DNA from: Candidatus Poribacteria bacterium
Lineage (GTDB): Bacteria; Poribacteria; WGA-4E; UBA9662
Assembly (NCBI GenBank): GCA_030748495.1
Contig: JASMLX010000070.1
Location: 1-32,817, forward strand
Length of the DNA stretch: 32,817 nucleotides
Reading direction: 5' to 3'
Shown: piece after piece, positions 15,852 through 23,871 of the stretch
Layout: the number at the start of each line of letters is the position of its first letter
Position numbering within the stretch: the first letter of the stretch is position 1
Program-made: the position numbers and the translations under genes
The notes under the pieces: model-generated
Databases searched by the model: none
What the model was told of the DNA's origin: nothing
The model's input: only the letters and a program-made list of their open reading frames with translations

Positions 15852-17861
15852 TTATGTGGAGTGGGGTGCGATGGGCAGCGCCAGAACGAAGCATCCGTGG
15901 GGGGGCAGGTCGAGAGGGTCATCGCTCTGCCATGCGGTCTCCTGCTCCGTATCCATATTGACCAGCCTACCGTCTCCTGTGACGGACGAATCCGTCATGG
16001 CCACCCGAGTCTGAATCTCCTTCTCTCCCTCGTTGAAGAGGAGGATGTACGCCATGTCCCCTTTACAGACATGGCGTACGCGAAGATCCGGGTGAGCCGG
16101 AGTAAAGGTGAGGGGGCTGGGCACGATGTGGTGAATGCGCTGGTGGAAGTCACCGGTTTCGGCCGCCCCCTTCCACCGCACTACCAGTCCTCGACGCTCG
16201 ATGTCTGAAACGACCTCCCTCTCCGTAGCGGAGAGCCGGTCCGCGACCGCAGGCTCGACGACGAGAGCCCGATAGGTCATACCAGCAATCCGAAGGCCGT
16301 CCTCGGATCGTTCGACCCGACTCGCCAGATCCTCGATGGTCAGGTAGTTGAAGTCGTGTTGATGCTGAAAGCAGGCTTTGGCGGCCTCCCAGGGCAGGAA
16401 GTCGCCGGTGCCGAGAATGGCGGTGTCACAGACCAGTTGGCTATCCGTGTTCAGCCAGCAAATCCTCCCAGTCAGGTTGGAGAAGCGGGCGTAATCTTCC
16501 CACCATGGGCTGTGGAGGCCCACGTCTCGCGGGCGTTCATCGATACGGGGACCGCGGATGGAGTAGTAGAAGGCGTGGGGAATGAGGAGGTTGCATCCTC
16601 GAATCAACAACCAGAGCGCCATCCAATGATACTCGGCAAAGGTGAGCTGATGGCCATAGGCGCCGGCGAATTCATTGCTGTTGCGGCGGGCGCCGAGATG
16701 AACCATAGCCGAACTGGCGCACTTGCCCATGGTGGAGTGGGCTCCCTCCAGAGCGCTTGCCTTGCCCGGTTCCACATAACGAAGCACCAGATCCTGGCCG
16801 GGCAGGTCGAAGTGGCGCAGCATGCCGATGTCGTCGGAGGCACCTGGATGCCCGGCCAACTGCACACCGTGCCGGCGGCACCAGGTGGAAATAGGCTGAT
16901 AGTAGGTCTCTTCGAGTCGGGCCTTGATGGCCCGCGTGTAGTCGGTACGGTACCGTTCTGCCTGAGGTTCCCGCTCGTCCCAGAGTGCGGGCAGGTGAGG
17001 GGTAAAGTCGTACTCCAGGAGGCGATTGATATGAGCTAGGGCATCGCTTGTACCGGGGCGAGGAGCCCAGCCTGCTGGACAGTCGTGTTTACCCAGAGGA
17101 CTGGGTTCATCGGTAAAGATCGCTCGAATGGTAGTGCCGAAGTACTCGGTAAATTCATCGTAATAGCGCTGATATACCTTGTCGATAAAGCAGGCCATGG
17201 CATCCGGGTTAAGCAGGTCGGCTGCCGCCGGGTGACACTCATCAACCTCCCGCTGATCCTGGCGGCGGGGAGGATCCGGCTCGATGAAATGAAGCCCGCG
17301 AATAGTAGTGTGAATGGGCTGATCCACGATCGCCAGGCGATGCCCATCATGGCGGCGTTCGACCTCGGCGATGAGTGTCTGCGTCGCGTTTAGCTGAATC
17401 CGGGACTGAGCATCGATCCTGACCCCCTGAATCTCACTCTCAGGAGATGCTTCGGTTAGATCGACCGCCACCCAGCCCCGACAGGCAAACTGCGGATTTT
17501 CTTCTACCACCTGTCCGGCCGAAGAGCCGCTGGGATACATTCCTTCGTCGTATAGAATAACCCACATACCCCGTCGTGCCGCTTCAGCGATAGCAAACCG
17601 CATGAAATAGAGGAGTCTCTCGCTCATCCAGGCCAGGGACTGGGGCAGGCCAGCCCGAGGATGGATGACGAAGGCGTGGATGCCGTGGGCCTGGAATTCA
17701 TCGAGTTGCCGGCTGATCTCCCCTTCGCTGAGTTCGTCGTTCCAGAACCAGAAAGGAGCTTGAGAGAATTCCCGGCTTTCATCTTCATATTGGTTGAACA
17801 GGTGCATAAAGTTTTCACGGGTATGTTCAGGTAGACAGTAAATAGTTGGTAACGATTTCAT
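15852..17861 (-). CDS. Glycoside-hydrolase-like TIM-barrel protein
   Basis: 669 residues. APFWFWNDELS (36-45), then QLDEFQAHGIHAFVIHPRAG and MWVILYDEGMYPSGSSAGQV (99-118), match the N-terminal barrel of a family of large uncharacterised glycosyl hydrolases often annotated as GH106 or alpha-L-rhamnosidase-like. IFTDEP at 248-253 and YDEGMYPSG are candidate active-site loops. The C-terminal ~150 residues look like a beta-rich accessory domain (a LRVRHVCKGDMAYILLFNEG strand pattern). No signal peptide is visible, so it probably acts inside the cell on imported oligosaccharide. GGGGATTAGG precedes ATG 17861. GC content is clearly higher than in neighbours: my count is 40/60 at 16201-16260 and 38/60 at 17041-17100, against 28/60 at 13561-13620. 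This suggests separate origin. The substrate is unassigned. Confidence 0.72.
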   Translation of the reverse strand: MKSLPTIYCLPEHTRENFMHLFNQYEDESREFSQAPFWFWNDELSEGEISRQLDEFQAHGIHAFVIHPRAGLPQSLAWMSERLLYFMRFAIAEAARRGMWVILYDEGMYPSGSSAGQVVEENPQFACRGWVAVDLTEASPESEIQGVRIDAQSRIQLNATQTLIAEVERRHDGHRLAIVDQPIHTTIRGLHFIEPDPPRRQDQREVDECHPAAADLLNPDAMACFIDKVYQRYYDEFTEYFGTTIRAIFTDEPSPLGKHDCPAGWAPRPGTSDALAHINRLLEYDFTPHLPALWDEREPQAERYRTDYTRAIKARLEETYYQPISTWCRRHGVQLAGHPGASDDIGMLRHFDLPGQDLVLRYVEPGKASALEGAHSTMGKCASSAMVHLGARRNSNEFAGAYGHQLTFAEYHWMALWLLIRGCNLLIPHAFYYSIRGPRIDERPRDVGLHSPWWEDYARFSNLTGRICWLNTDSQLVCDTAILGTGDFLPWEAAKACFQHQHDFNYLTIEDLASRVERSEDGLRIAGMTYRALVVEPAVADRLSATEREVVSDIERRGLVVRWKGAAETGDFHQRIHHIVPSPLTFTPAHPDLRVRHVCKGDMAYILLFNEGEKEIQTRVAMTDSSVTGDGRLVNMDTEQETAWQSDDPLDLPPHGCFVLALPIAPHST

Positions 17862-17872
17862 CCTAATCCCCA

Positions 17873-17886
17873 GATAAATATTTATC
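17873..17886. promoter_or_regulatory. 14-bp perfect palindrome upstream of the hydrolase gene
   Basis: GATAAATATTTATC is perfectly self-complementary and sits 12 bp before the ATG at 17861. This position would let a dimeric repressor block transcription or initiation. It is AT-rich, so chance is not excluded, and no regulator gene is adjacent. Confidence 0.35.
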
Positions 17887-18051
17887 CCTTAGAGATACAA
17901 TTGACGGAACATTATCTTTGCCTCAATACATTCCAGCCTGTTTCATTCGGCATTGCACAATCGTACGGGGGTATTTTCGATAGTTCCACGCCCTATGCCT
18001 AAGCCCAATGCACGGAAAATTTTATAACGGATCCGATTCGGATTGTTTCCC

Positions 18052-18093
18052 TAGATTCAAGTAACTGGATTCAAGTAGCTGGATTCAAGTAGT
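18052..18093. repeat. Three tandem 14-bp repeats
   Basis: TAGATTCAAGTAAC, TGGATTCAAGTAGC and TGGATTCAAGTAGT follow each other without gaps. The last copy overlaps the stop codon of the IS30-like remnant (18085-18087 on the minus strand). Confidence 0.8.
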
Positions 18094-18210
18094 AAGTGCA
18101 ACATTTTGGCTTAGAACAGAATTGATGTTAAAGAATACCTCAGCAGGTGTTTTAGACTCCAGAATTTTCCTGGGACGGTTGTTCAATTTTTCTTCCTCTA
18201 TCCGACCCCT
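18085..18210 (-). pseudogene. IS30-family transposase C-terminal remnant
   Basis: The minus strand reads EEEKLNNRPRKILESKTPAE then VFFNINSVLSQNVALTT and a stop. The LNxRPRKxLxxxTPxEvF signature marks the C-terminus of IS30 transposases. Upstream, the same frame stays open with sequence that is not IS30-like (NHPITGASFMNDLLFDN). That implies fusion to other debris. No catalytic DDE region is present. Confidence 0.65.
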
Positions 18211-18517
18211 TTTCTTTTTTTCAAAATTATCAAATAATAGATCATTCATAAATGATGCTCCCGTAATCGGATGATTAGAGCTTGGTTTACTCGTATTCGA
18301 TTTGGGAGGCCTGTTTCATTTGTCCAACGCTTTTTTTGTGGTTCTTTTTGACTGATTCTTGCCAAAAGTAGCTGCTTAAACTGCCTAAATATTCTGCTCT
18401 ATTTTAGCCTTTTTCTGCTTTAATTCCGTAGCCCCGCACTTTTCTTATGCACCTCCGACAAGGGTATTAATTGACACAATAAGCAGTGCCGACTATAATA
18501 GATCTTTGGCAAGAGTA

Positions 18518-18810
18518 TCAAGATACAATTGAAATCGAGTTTAAAATCCAACCAAATGCGTGGTGGCCATCCATCCCCATCTTTAAAGACTCGTCTTCGG
18601 CCCGATGGATGTATGCGACACGCATGTGTGTCGCATATTTTGTGTCGAGCGCAGACTCTGTTTCCGCAGAAATGGGGATTAGGGCTCCCTGATTAGGCCC
18701 AAGGGAAAATGTAGTTGGCCCGGTCGGGGCTTTCTTACCGCGCCTTCTGTCAAACTGAATAAATATTCGAGGGCCAAAGCCAAACGTCACAAACCGATAT
18801 TGGTAATCCA
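18518..18810 (-). CDS. Possible small hypothetical protein (98 codons)
   Basis: From ATG 18810 the minus strand is open for 97 residues (MDYQYRFVTFGFGPRIF at the start; GTTTCSS-like low complexity is absent). The frame also continues open upstream into the epimerase gene, so openness alone is weak evidence. No Shine-Dalgarno is convincing and no family is recognised. An opposing plus-strand frame (18486-18692) is equally unassigned. Treat it as unproven. Confidence 0.15.
18612..18637. repeat. Perfect 10-bp inverted repeat (stem-loop)
   Basis: TATGCGACAC, loop GCATGT, GTGTCGCATA. The stem is perfect and GC-containing, with no T-run after it, about 200 bp upstream of the epimerase start at 18837. 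It could be a transcript stem or an operator. Confidence 0.6.
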
Positions 18811-18836
18811 TATCGCCACCAGCAGAGGAGAAGTAG

Positions 18837-19745
18837 ATGAAAATTCTAATTACCGGTTCGACCGGATTAGTGGGCTCTTCATTAGTTCCCTTTTTGCTTA
18901 CAGGTGGGCACGATGTCATCCGTCTGGTTAGAAGAGCCCCGACTAACGACAGTGAAATCCAATGGAAGCCGGATACTGGGAAGATCGATTTAAAGAATAT
19001 CGGAGATTTAGACGCCGTCGTACACTTGGCGGGTGAATCTATTGCTGACCGGTGGAGCCGGAAGAAAAAGTCGAAGATCCGGGATAGCCGAATCCAAGGT
19101 ACCCAATTGCTGGCTTCGGCTGTGGCACAACTGGAGAACCAACGCACAGTCTTCGTTTCGGCCTCAGCGGTCGGTTTCTATGGCAATAGAGGAAGCGAAG
19201 TCCTGACCGAAAAGAGTAGGCCTGGTAATGATTTCCTCTCTTCGGTTTGTCAAAGCTGGGAGAGTGCCACTCAACCGCTTGAAGGGAAAGAGATCCGCAC
19301 GGTTCACCTCCGCTTTGGCGTGATTTTAAGTCCAAGGGGCGGGGCCTTAGCCAAAATGTTACCTGTTTTTCAACTTGGACAGGGGGCGAATCTCGGTAGC
19401 GGCCGGCAGTATATGAGTTGGATTGGCATTTCAGATGCTGTTGGTGCGATCTATCACGCTATTATGACGAAGGAGTTGAGAGGTCCTGTTAATGTGGTGG
19501 GACCTAATCCGGTTACCAATGCTGATTTCACAAAAACGATGGGAAGGGTGCTGAAAAGACCGACAGTTGTTCCGGGCATTTTGGGAAAGTTGGCTACCTT
19601 CGTTCTCTTCGGTGAAATGGCAACCGCCTTACTGTTTACAAGCCAGCGTGTTACCCCTGGCAAATTGGTTGGTACAGGCTACCAGTTTCGTCATGCAGAC
19701 CTGGAACCAGCACTCAGACACGTTTTAGGCCGGCAGACCGGCTAA
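18837..19745 (+). CDS. TIGR01777 family sugar-nucleotide-epimerase-like SDR (YfcH/SDR39U1)
   Basis: 302 residues, full length for the family. MKILITGSTGLVGSSLVPFL carries the extended-SDR Rossmann motif GxTGxxG (7-13). AVVHLAGESIADRWSRKKKS is the family hallmark (HLAGesIa.rRW...kk..i..SRi.gT). VFVSASAVGFYGNRG contains the YG segment typical of the clan, and RFGVILSPRGGALAKMLPVF followed by YMSWIGISDAVGAI is diagnostic. Members bind NADP(H); a biochemical substrate is not settled, and some act near cell division or chloroplast envelope in other lineages. GAGAAG lies 5 bp upstream of the ATG. It appears monocistronic. Confidence 0.93.
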   Translation: MKILITGSTGLVGSSLVPFLLTGGHDVIRLVRRAPTNDSEIQWKPDTGKIDLKNIGDLDAVVHLAGESIADRWSRKKKSKIRDSRIQGTQLLASAVAQLENQRTVFVSASAVGFYGNRGSEVLTEKSRPGNDFLSSVCQSWESATQPLEGKEIRTVHLRFGVILSPRGGALAKMLPVFQLGQGANLGSGRQYMSWIGISDAVGAIYHAIMTKELRGPVNVVGPNPVTNADFTKTMGRVLKRPTVVPGILGKLATFVLFGEMATALLFTSQRVTPGKLVGTGYQFRHADLEPALRHVLGRQTG

Positions 19746-20002
19746 AGCTGAACATTTCAACATAAAGATAAACTTACTGAGTCTAAACGACGTTACCATT
19801 TTGTACTGATCGAACGACCCAAGATCAATTGTCACTTAGCCACAGAGCGTCGATACGACACATTGCCCAAACTTGAACCAACGGAGCGAATGTGTTAATC
19901 TATAAGTGCCATTTAGGCGTTTCACCTCTGCAAGCCAGAACTCACATCATATCTAAGCGTACCAACTCAAGTCGTTGCTGAGATAACCATTTTAGGAGAA
20001 CT

Positions 20003-20971
20003 ATGATGAAATCCAAGTCCTATGTCGGGGTATTTTTTGTCCTTGCACTATCCATTTTGACCACTCTTTTTAACTCAGAGGCAGCCTACAACGGCGAATG
20101 CTGGGTCGTCAGCAACGGTGATACGATCTATAAACTCGATTCGGCCGATGGATTGATGGATCCAAATGGAATCACTATCCCTGATGTTAGCCAGGTCCAA
20201 ACAGCTGAAATAGACCCCAGAACAGGGGTCGTTTGGATTACCGTCGGGGCCGCTAATACTGTTTTCAGGTATGATACTGCGGCGGGGGACTTCAAGCCTA
20301 TCAGCGGAATTAACCGCCCCAATCGGACTTCGGTCAACCCGACTGATGGTACAATCTGGGTTGGTGGCATCGATAGTGCCTACAAAATTGCGGCCGATGG
20401 TTCTGCGATTCTAACTACTGTCACCGGCCTACTGGAACCTGACGTCTCAGTCAACACCAAAGACGGTAGTTGCTGGATCACCGACAAGCGCGGTAAAATT
20501 GTTCGTTATGATGCCAATGGTCAGCCGGCCTCAACCCCATTCACCTTGAAAGAGCCGACCTATGTAGCCGTCAACCCTAATACGGGTAATGTTTGGGCGA
20601 CTGATACACAGGCTAATATCCTAGTACAGTTGAGTTCAAGTGGGCAGGAGTTAACGCGAACTACCAATTATAATATGCCTATGTCACCACGTGTCAATCC
20701 GCAGGACAACAGTCTCTGGTTTATTTCCGGTTCTAATATGCTGGTCAAACTGGATGCCAGCGGTAACGAACTGTTGCAGGTTCCACAAGCCGGGATGGCA
20801 ATTCTGTCGCTGAGTATCAATTCCAAAGATGGATCTGTCTGGATCGCGGATCAGTTCGGTTCAACCTTTACCGGTGGCGTTAGTAAATATACGGCCGCAG
20901 GCCAAAAACTCTTAGAGAATCCGGTACCAATGCCATCCTATGTCTCAATTGGTCACTGGACCGGCCAATAA
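20003..20971 (+). CDS. Secreted beta-propeller (NHL/Vgb-like) protein
   Basis: 322 residues. An N-terminal signal peptide (MMKSKSYVGVFFVLALSILT, cleavage likely after NSEA) is followed by six or seven similar ~45-residue blades with the pattern (V/T)xxxDGxxW(V/I)xDxxGxIxxYD: for example VNPTDGTIWVGG, VNTKDGSCWITDKRG, VNPNTGNVWATDTQAN, INSKDGSVWIADQFG. These are NHL or streptogramin-lyase-type propeller repeats. No catalytic residues are recognised, so a binding or scaffolding role outside the membrane is likely. AGGAG precedes two adjacent ATGs; the second (20006) has the better spacing. A double stem-loop follows the gene before the next one. Confidence 0.8.
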   Translation: MMKSKSYVGVFFVLALSILTTLFNSEAAYNGECWVVSNGDTIYKLDSADGLMDPNGITIPDVSQVQTAEIDPRTGVVWITVGAANTVFRYDTAAGDFKPISGINRPNRTSVNPTDGTIWVGGIDSAYKIAADGSAILTTVTGLLEPDVSVNTKDGSCWITDKRGKIVRYDANGQPASTPFTLKEPTYVAVNPNTGNVWATDTQANILVQLSSSGQELTRTTNYNMPMSPRVNPQDNSLWFISGSNMLVKLDASGNELLQVPQAGMAILSLSINSKDGSVWIADQFGSTFTGGVSKYTAAGQKLLENPVPMPSYVSIGHWTGQ

Positions 20972-20980
20972 CCCGGTAGG

Positions 20981-21026
20981 CATGTTGCGTTAACCAACGC
21001 TGCATGTTTCCCCGACAAGTCGGGGA
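20981..21026 (+). terminator. Double stem-loop between two secreted-protein genes
   Basis: Hairpin 1 pairs CATGTTGCGTT (20981-20991) with AACGCTGCATG (20996-21006): 10 of 11 pairs including one G-U, loop AACC. Hairpin 2 is TCCCCGACAAGTCGGGGA (21009-21026), 7-8 bp. There is only a short T-tract after each. It could be an attenuating terminator or an mRNA stability element between 20971 and 21051. Confidence 0.4.
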
Positions 21027-21050
21027 CATGATTTTCATCTATTTTCACCT

Positions 21051-23492
21051 ATGCGTCCTTGGCCGATTCTCCTATCGCTTCCCCTACTTTCCATATCTCT
21101 GTCTATTACTAGTCTAGCGCAACTCCCGGACTTCGAGATTTCTGCTCAGAGTATCACCTTTTCCGACCTATCACCGGTGGAGGGTCAGGAGATCTCCATT
21201 TTCATCGACATTAAAAACGTTGGTGATGGTGCACCAACACCCAATGAGGATCTGCTACTCAACCTTTATGAAGGTCCTCCAGAAGCAGATCCAATTCTGA
21301 TTATGTGCCGACAGGTAATCATCGGCTTAGAACCGGGACAGTCCAAACGATTTACGGCCCGGTGGCGTGTGCCGCCAGGTGACACGGAGATTCATGCTGT
21401 CGCTAACCCAACGGATAACAAAAAGCATATTAGTGAATCCAACTTGAAAAACAACTATGCCTTCACTTCAATTACAGCGGGTAACAGATCTTTCCCAGTG
21501 GCGACAGAAGAACAAATTAGGACTGCTATCCAGCGAGGTGTTGATTGGGTTAAATCACAGCAAGGACGACATAGTCGAACCTGCCTACAGTGTGGAACTG
21601 AAAACCAACTGATCTTGAGTTGTGTCATCTGTGGGGCCACATTGAAAGGGTTACCGGTTGATCAGCAACCTGGCCCAGCCTGGGATTTTGGGGAAGAGAG
21701 CCGACAAGAGACAGCGATCGCCTTGTTGGCCTTGATTTCGTCCGGTAGAGCAATCGGTCACTCCCTGCTAGAAGACCCGGTCGTTCGGCAAGGACTAGAT
21801 TTTCTGATGGCAGAGGATTGGAATCTGTTCGAGGTCTACCATTTTGCCATTATTGTACCAACCCTGATTGCAACGGGTGACGAAAAGTATCGCCAACGAG
21901 CCCAGTTTGCCATCGATCAAATTGTTAAAAAACAGTTGCCTGTTGGCGGTGATGAGTTTTCGGATCCAAGAGACGATGGCGGTTGGGGCTATGGTGCTAC
22001 TGCCGATGGGGCTCACATGAATATGGTGATCTATGCACTCTACGCTGCTAAACAGTGGAGGCTGAAGGTGCCATCGGACACATGGGAGCGAGCCAAGGCC
22101 TGGGTCCGACGGAACCAGACGTCAACAGGCGGCTGGCTCTACAACCTGGTAGATAGTGGTTCGCCCTGGGCAGACGGCGTTTATGGTAGCATGACGGCCA
22201 CTGGATTGTGGGCCTTGCGGGCTTGTGGTGTACCTGTCGAAGATCCACAGGTTCAAAAAGGAATCGATTGGCTTCGTCAGTACTGGACGCTAACCCGAAA
22301 TCCTGGCTCGACGGCCTGGCACTACTACTATTTAGTGGCCTTGCAACGCTTTTGCGATATTCCGCCTCAACTAGATACGCTTGTCGGACAAGATTGGTAC
22401 CAGGAAATTGCCAATATGCTGGTGGCGGAACAGCAATCTAACGGTAGGTGGATTGACTATCAAGATTACTTTCCAACCACCTGTTTTGCTCTGCTATTCT
22501 TGTCTCGATCACTACCCGAGCCGACGCAACCGGATTTGGGGATCGTACCGCGTACTTTGCGCTTTTCTCCCCCCTCGCCCAGGGTGGGTGAACCGATGCA
22601 GATCTCTGTCACAATTCAGAATACAGGTACTGTAGTTGATGGATTGGCTACCATCGATTTCTATGCAGGTGATCCCAAAAAACAGGGCCAAAGAATCGCC
22701 GGTCAGGAGATGATCCTGGATAGTAATTACCGAGAGACGACAGTTTCGGTCGATTGGGTTGCCAAAAAGGCTAGGGAACAGCAAATCTTCGTGATAGTAG
22801 ATCCGCAGCAAAAAATTGCCGATCTCAACCGGGAGAACAATCAGGCGGTAGCTAAGATTAATATTCGCCCAAAATCTGCTCAAGCGATCGACCCAACGCT
22901 GGCAGTTAAGAAATTAGGCCCGAACCGTTATCAGATTGGGGCAGTCTTGGTGGATACCGAAAGCGGAACCGTCTCGATTCCAGGTCAGATTAACATCATT
23001 AGCCCAGAGACTATTTTAGAATTTTTTGCCTGTACCGGACGGGGAAAGACACACGAAAGTTTGGTTATGGTCGAAGCGGAACCGATCCACATTCAACTCG
23101 GATTACTTCGCCTCAACATGAACCCAGGTATGAACCTGACTGCGCAGGGAGACCCACATACACCAACTGGGGATCCAGCTGACATTTGGGTTGATTGGCA
23201 GAGGGCAGGAGAAATGGTTCGATTGCGTGCCGAAGACCTGATCTGGAACGCCGTTGACGATAGGGAAATGCAGAAAACAAACTGGATTTTTACCGGTGCA
23301 CGCATCAAAAACAACCAATTTACGGCTCAGCTATTTTATAGCATTATTGCCCTTTATCGTGACCCTGATGCAATTATGAACCACCCGCTCCCGGGCGGAA
23401 CTGACGATCGAACCTTTCGTGTTAATCCTTCAACAATTCCAGCCAAAGGCACCCCTGTAACCGTCACCATTCAACGTATCAAAGACACTTAA
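21051..23492 (+). CDS. Secreted CARDB / alpha-alpha toroid / CARDB protein with zinc ribbon
   Basis: 813 residues. A signal peptide (about 1-23, ending SLAQ) is followed by a first CARDB Ig-like domain (27-143: FEISAQSITFSDLSPVEGQE; DNKKHISESNLKNNYA). Residues ~153-475 form repeats of the prenyltransferase/squalene-cyclase alpha-alpha toroid (AIQRGVDWVKSQQ, GGWGYGATADGAHMNMVIYA, STGGWLYNL, MTATGLWALRACG). A four-Cys zinc ribbon is inserted in the first helical hairpin (Cys178, Cys181, Cys191, Cys194). A second CARDB domain lies at ~485-610 (VTIQNTGTV; LNRENNQAVAKI), and ~200 residues of unknown fold end the protein. No DxDD cyclase motif is seen, so a terpene cyclase reaction is unlikely and a binding or scaffolding role is more likely. 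No clear Shine-Dalgarno precedes the ATG. Confidence 0.8.
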   Translation: MRPWPILLSLPLLSISLSITSLAQLPDFEISAQSITFSDLSPVEGQEISIFIDIKNVGDGAPTPNEDLLLNLYEGPPEADPILIMCRQVIIGLEPGQSKRFTARWRVPPGDTEIHAVANPTDNKKHISESNLKNNYAFTSITAGNRSFPVATEEQIRTAIQRGVDWVKSQQGRHSRTCLQCGTENQLILSCVICGATLKGLPVDQQPGPAWDFGEESRQETAIALLALISSGRAIGHSLLEDPVVRQGLDFLMAEDWNLFEVYHFAIIVPTLIATGDEKYRQRAQFAIDQIVKKQLPVGGDEFSDPRDDGGWGYGATADGAHMNMVIYALYAAKQWRLKVPSDTWERAKAWVRRNQTSTGGWLYNLVDSGSPWADGVYGSMTATGLWALRACGVPVEDPQVQKGIDWLRQYWTLTRNPGSTAWHYYYLVALQRFCDIPPQLDTLVGQDWYQEIANMLVAEQQSNGRWIDYQDYFPTTCFALLFLSRSLPEPTQPDLGIVPRTLRFSPPSPRVGEPMQISVTIQNTGTVVDGLATIDFYAGDPKKQGQRIAGQEMILDSNYRETTVSVDWVAKKAREQQIFVIVDPQQKIADLNRENNQAVAKINIRPKSAQAIDPTLAVKKLGPNRYQIGAVLVDTESGTVSIPGQINIISPETILEFFACTGRGKTHESLVMVEAEPIHIQLGLLRLNMNPGMNLTAQGDPHTPTGDPADIWVDWQRAGEMVRLRAEDLIWNAVDDREMQKTNWIFTGARIKNNQFTAQLFYSIIALYRDPDAIMNHPLPGGTDDRTFRVNPSTIPAKGTPVTVTIQRIKDT

Positions 23493-23871
23493 TTTGACGA
23501 GTGGATGTCGAGGGGTGACGTCTGCACTTCCCATCTGTACGAATCTAAGTAAACTACCCCTGTCGTTATAAGAGAGTGAAGAGTCTCTTGTATTTACGGA
23601 AAATTTCGGGCGATTACTCGAGGTGAGTTGTTGAGTGGACGGGCCGATTACGACAACAGCGGCGATGCTGACCTGTATGTAGCTAATTTCGGCGTAGATA
23701 CGTTCGACTGCAACAACGGTGACGGCACCTTTTCCAAGATTACGCAATGGGCTGGCCTCGACAACCCGTAGCCATTCTGGAGCCTACCTCACCCCCCTCA
23801 AAAAACAATAAAAAGGAAGTTTTCAGCCTGTCTGGGCATCAGGTTGCTCTTCTGTCATCAACATTTACGTT
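23493..23871. other. 379-bp gap with an FG-GAP scrap
   Basis: Apart from the FG-GAP fragment at 23638-23771, it contains a weak hairpin (AAGAGA 23570-23575 with TCTCTT 23584-23589) after the CARDB gene, and A-rich sequence at 23799-23820. Nothing else is recognised. Confidence 0.5.
23638..23771 (+). pseudogene. FG-GAP/VCBS (CRTAC-type) repeat fragment
   Basis: Forty-four codons read GRADYDNSGDADLYVANFG, then NNGDGTFSKITQWAGLDNP and a stop. This is one Asp-rich FG-GAP repeat (DYDNDGDLDLYVxNxG...NNGDGTFTDVTxxAGL) from a secreted propeller protein. The Leu usual at GDLDL is Ala, and the sequence between FG and NN is shortened and lacks the expected LYR. There is no start codon or ribosome site. 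It is a relic, or the end of a gene shifted in frame upstream. Confidence 0.65.

Larger units (their letters stand above)
17887..18836. other. 950-bp region without an intact gene
   Basis: It contains three 14-bp tandem repeats (18052-18093), an IS30-like transposase tail on the minus strand (18085-18210), a perfect 10-bp stem-loop (18612-18637), and an open minus-strand frame of about 98 codons (18518-18810) that I cannot assign. The AT-rich stretch 18220-18480 shows broken minus-strand reading (for example KKRWTNETGLPNRIRVNQAL) but no recognisable gene. Confidence 0.5.

Noticed and set aside
16356..17039. 227-codon plus-strand open frame
   Set aside because: It is antisense to the glycosidase-like gene, whose minus-strand product has clear conserved motifs. 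Long antisense openings are expected in GC-rich sequence.
18052..18093. CRISPR or iteron array
   Set aside because: Only three gapless 14-bp copies, no spacers, no replication initiator gene nearby.
18518..19147. 209-codon minus-strand open frame
   Set aside because: Its upstream half lies antisense to the well-supported epimerase gene at 18837. Only the part from 18810 down could be independent, and that is listed as very uncertain.
21051..23492. Hopene/squalene cyclase
   Set aside because: It has a signal peptide and flanking CARDB domains, and no DxDD catalytic motif was found; only the toroid fold is shared.
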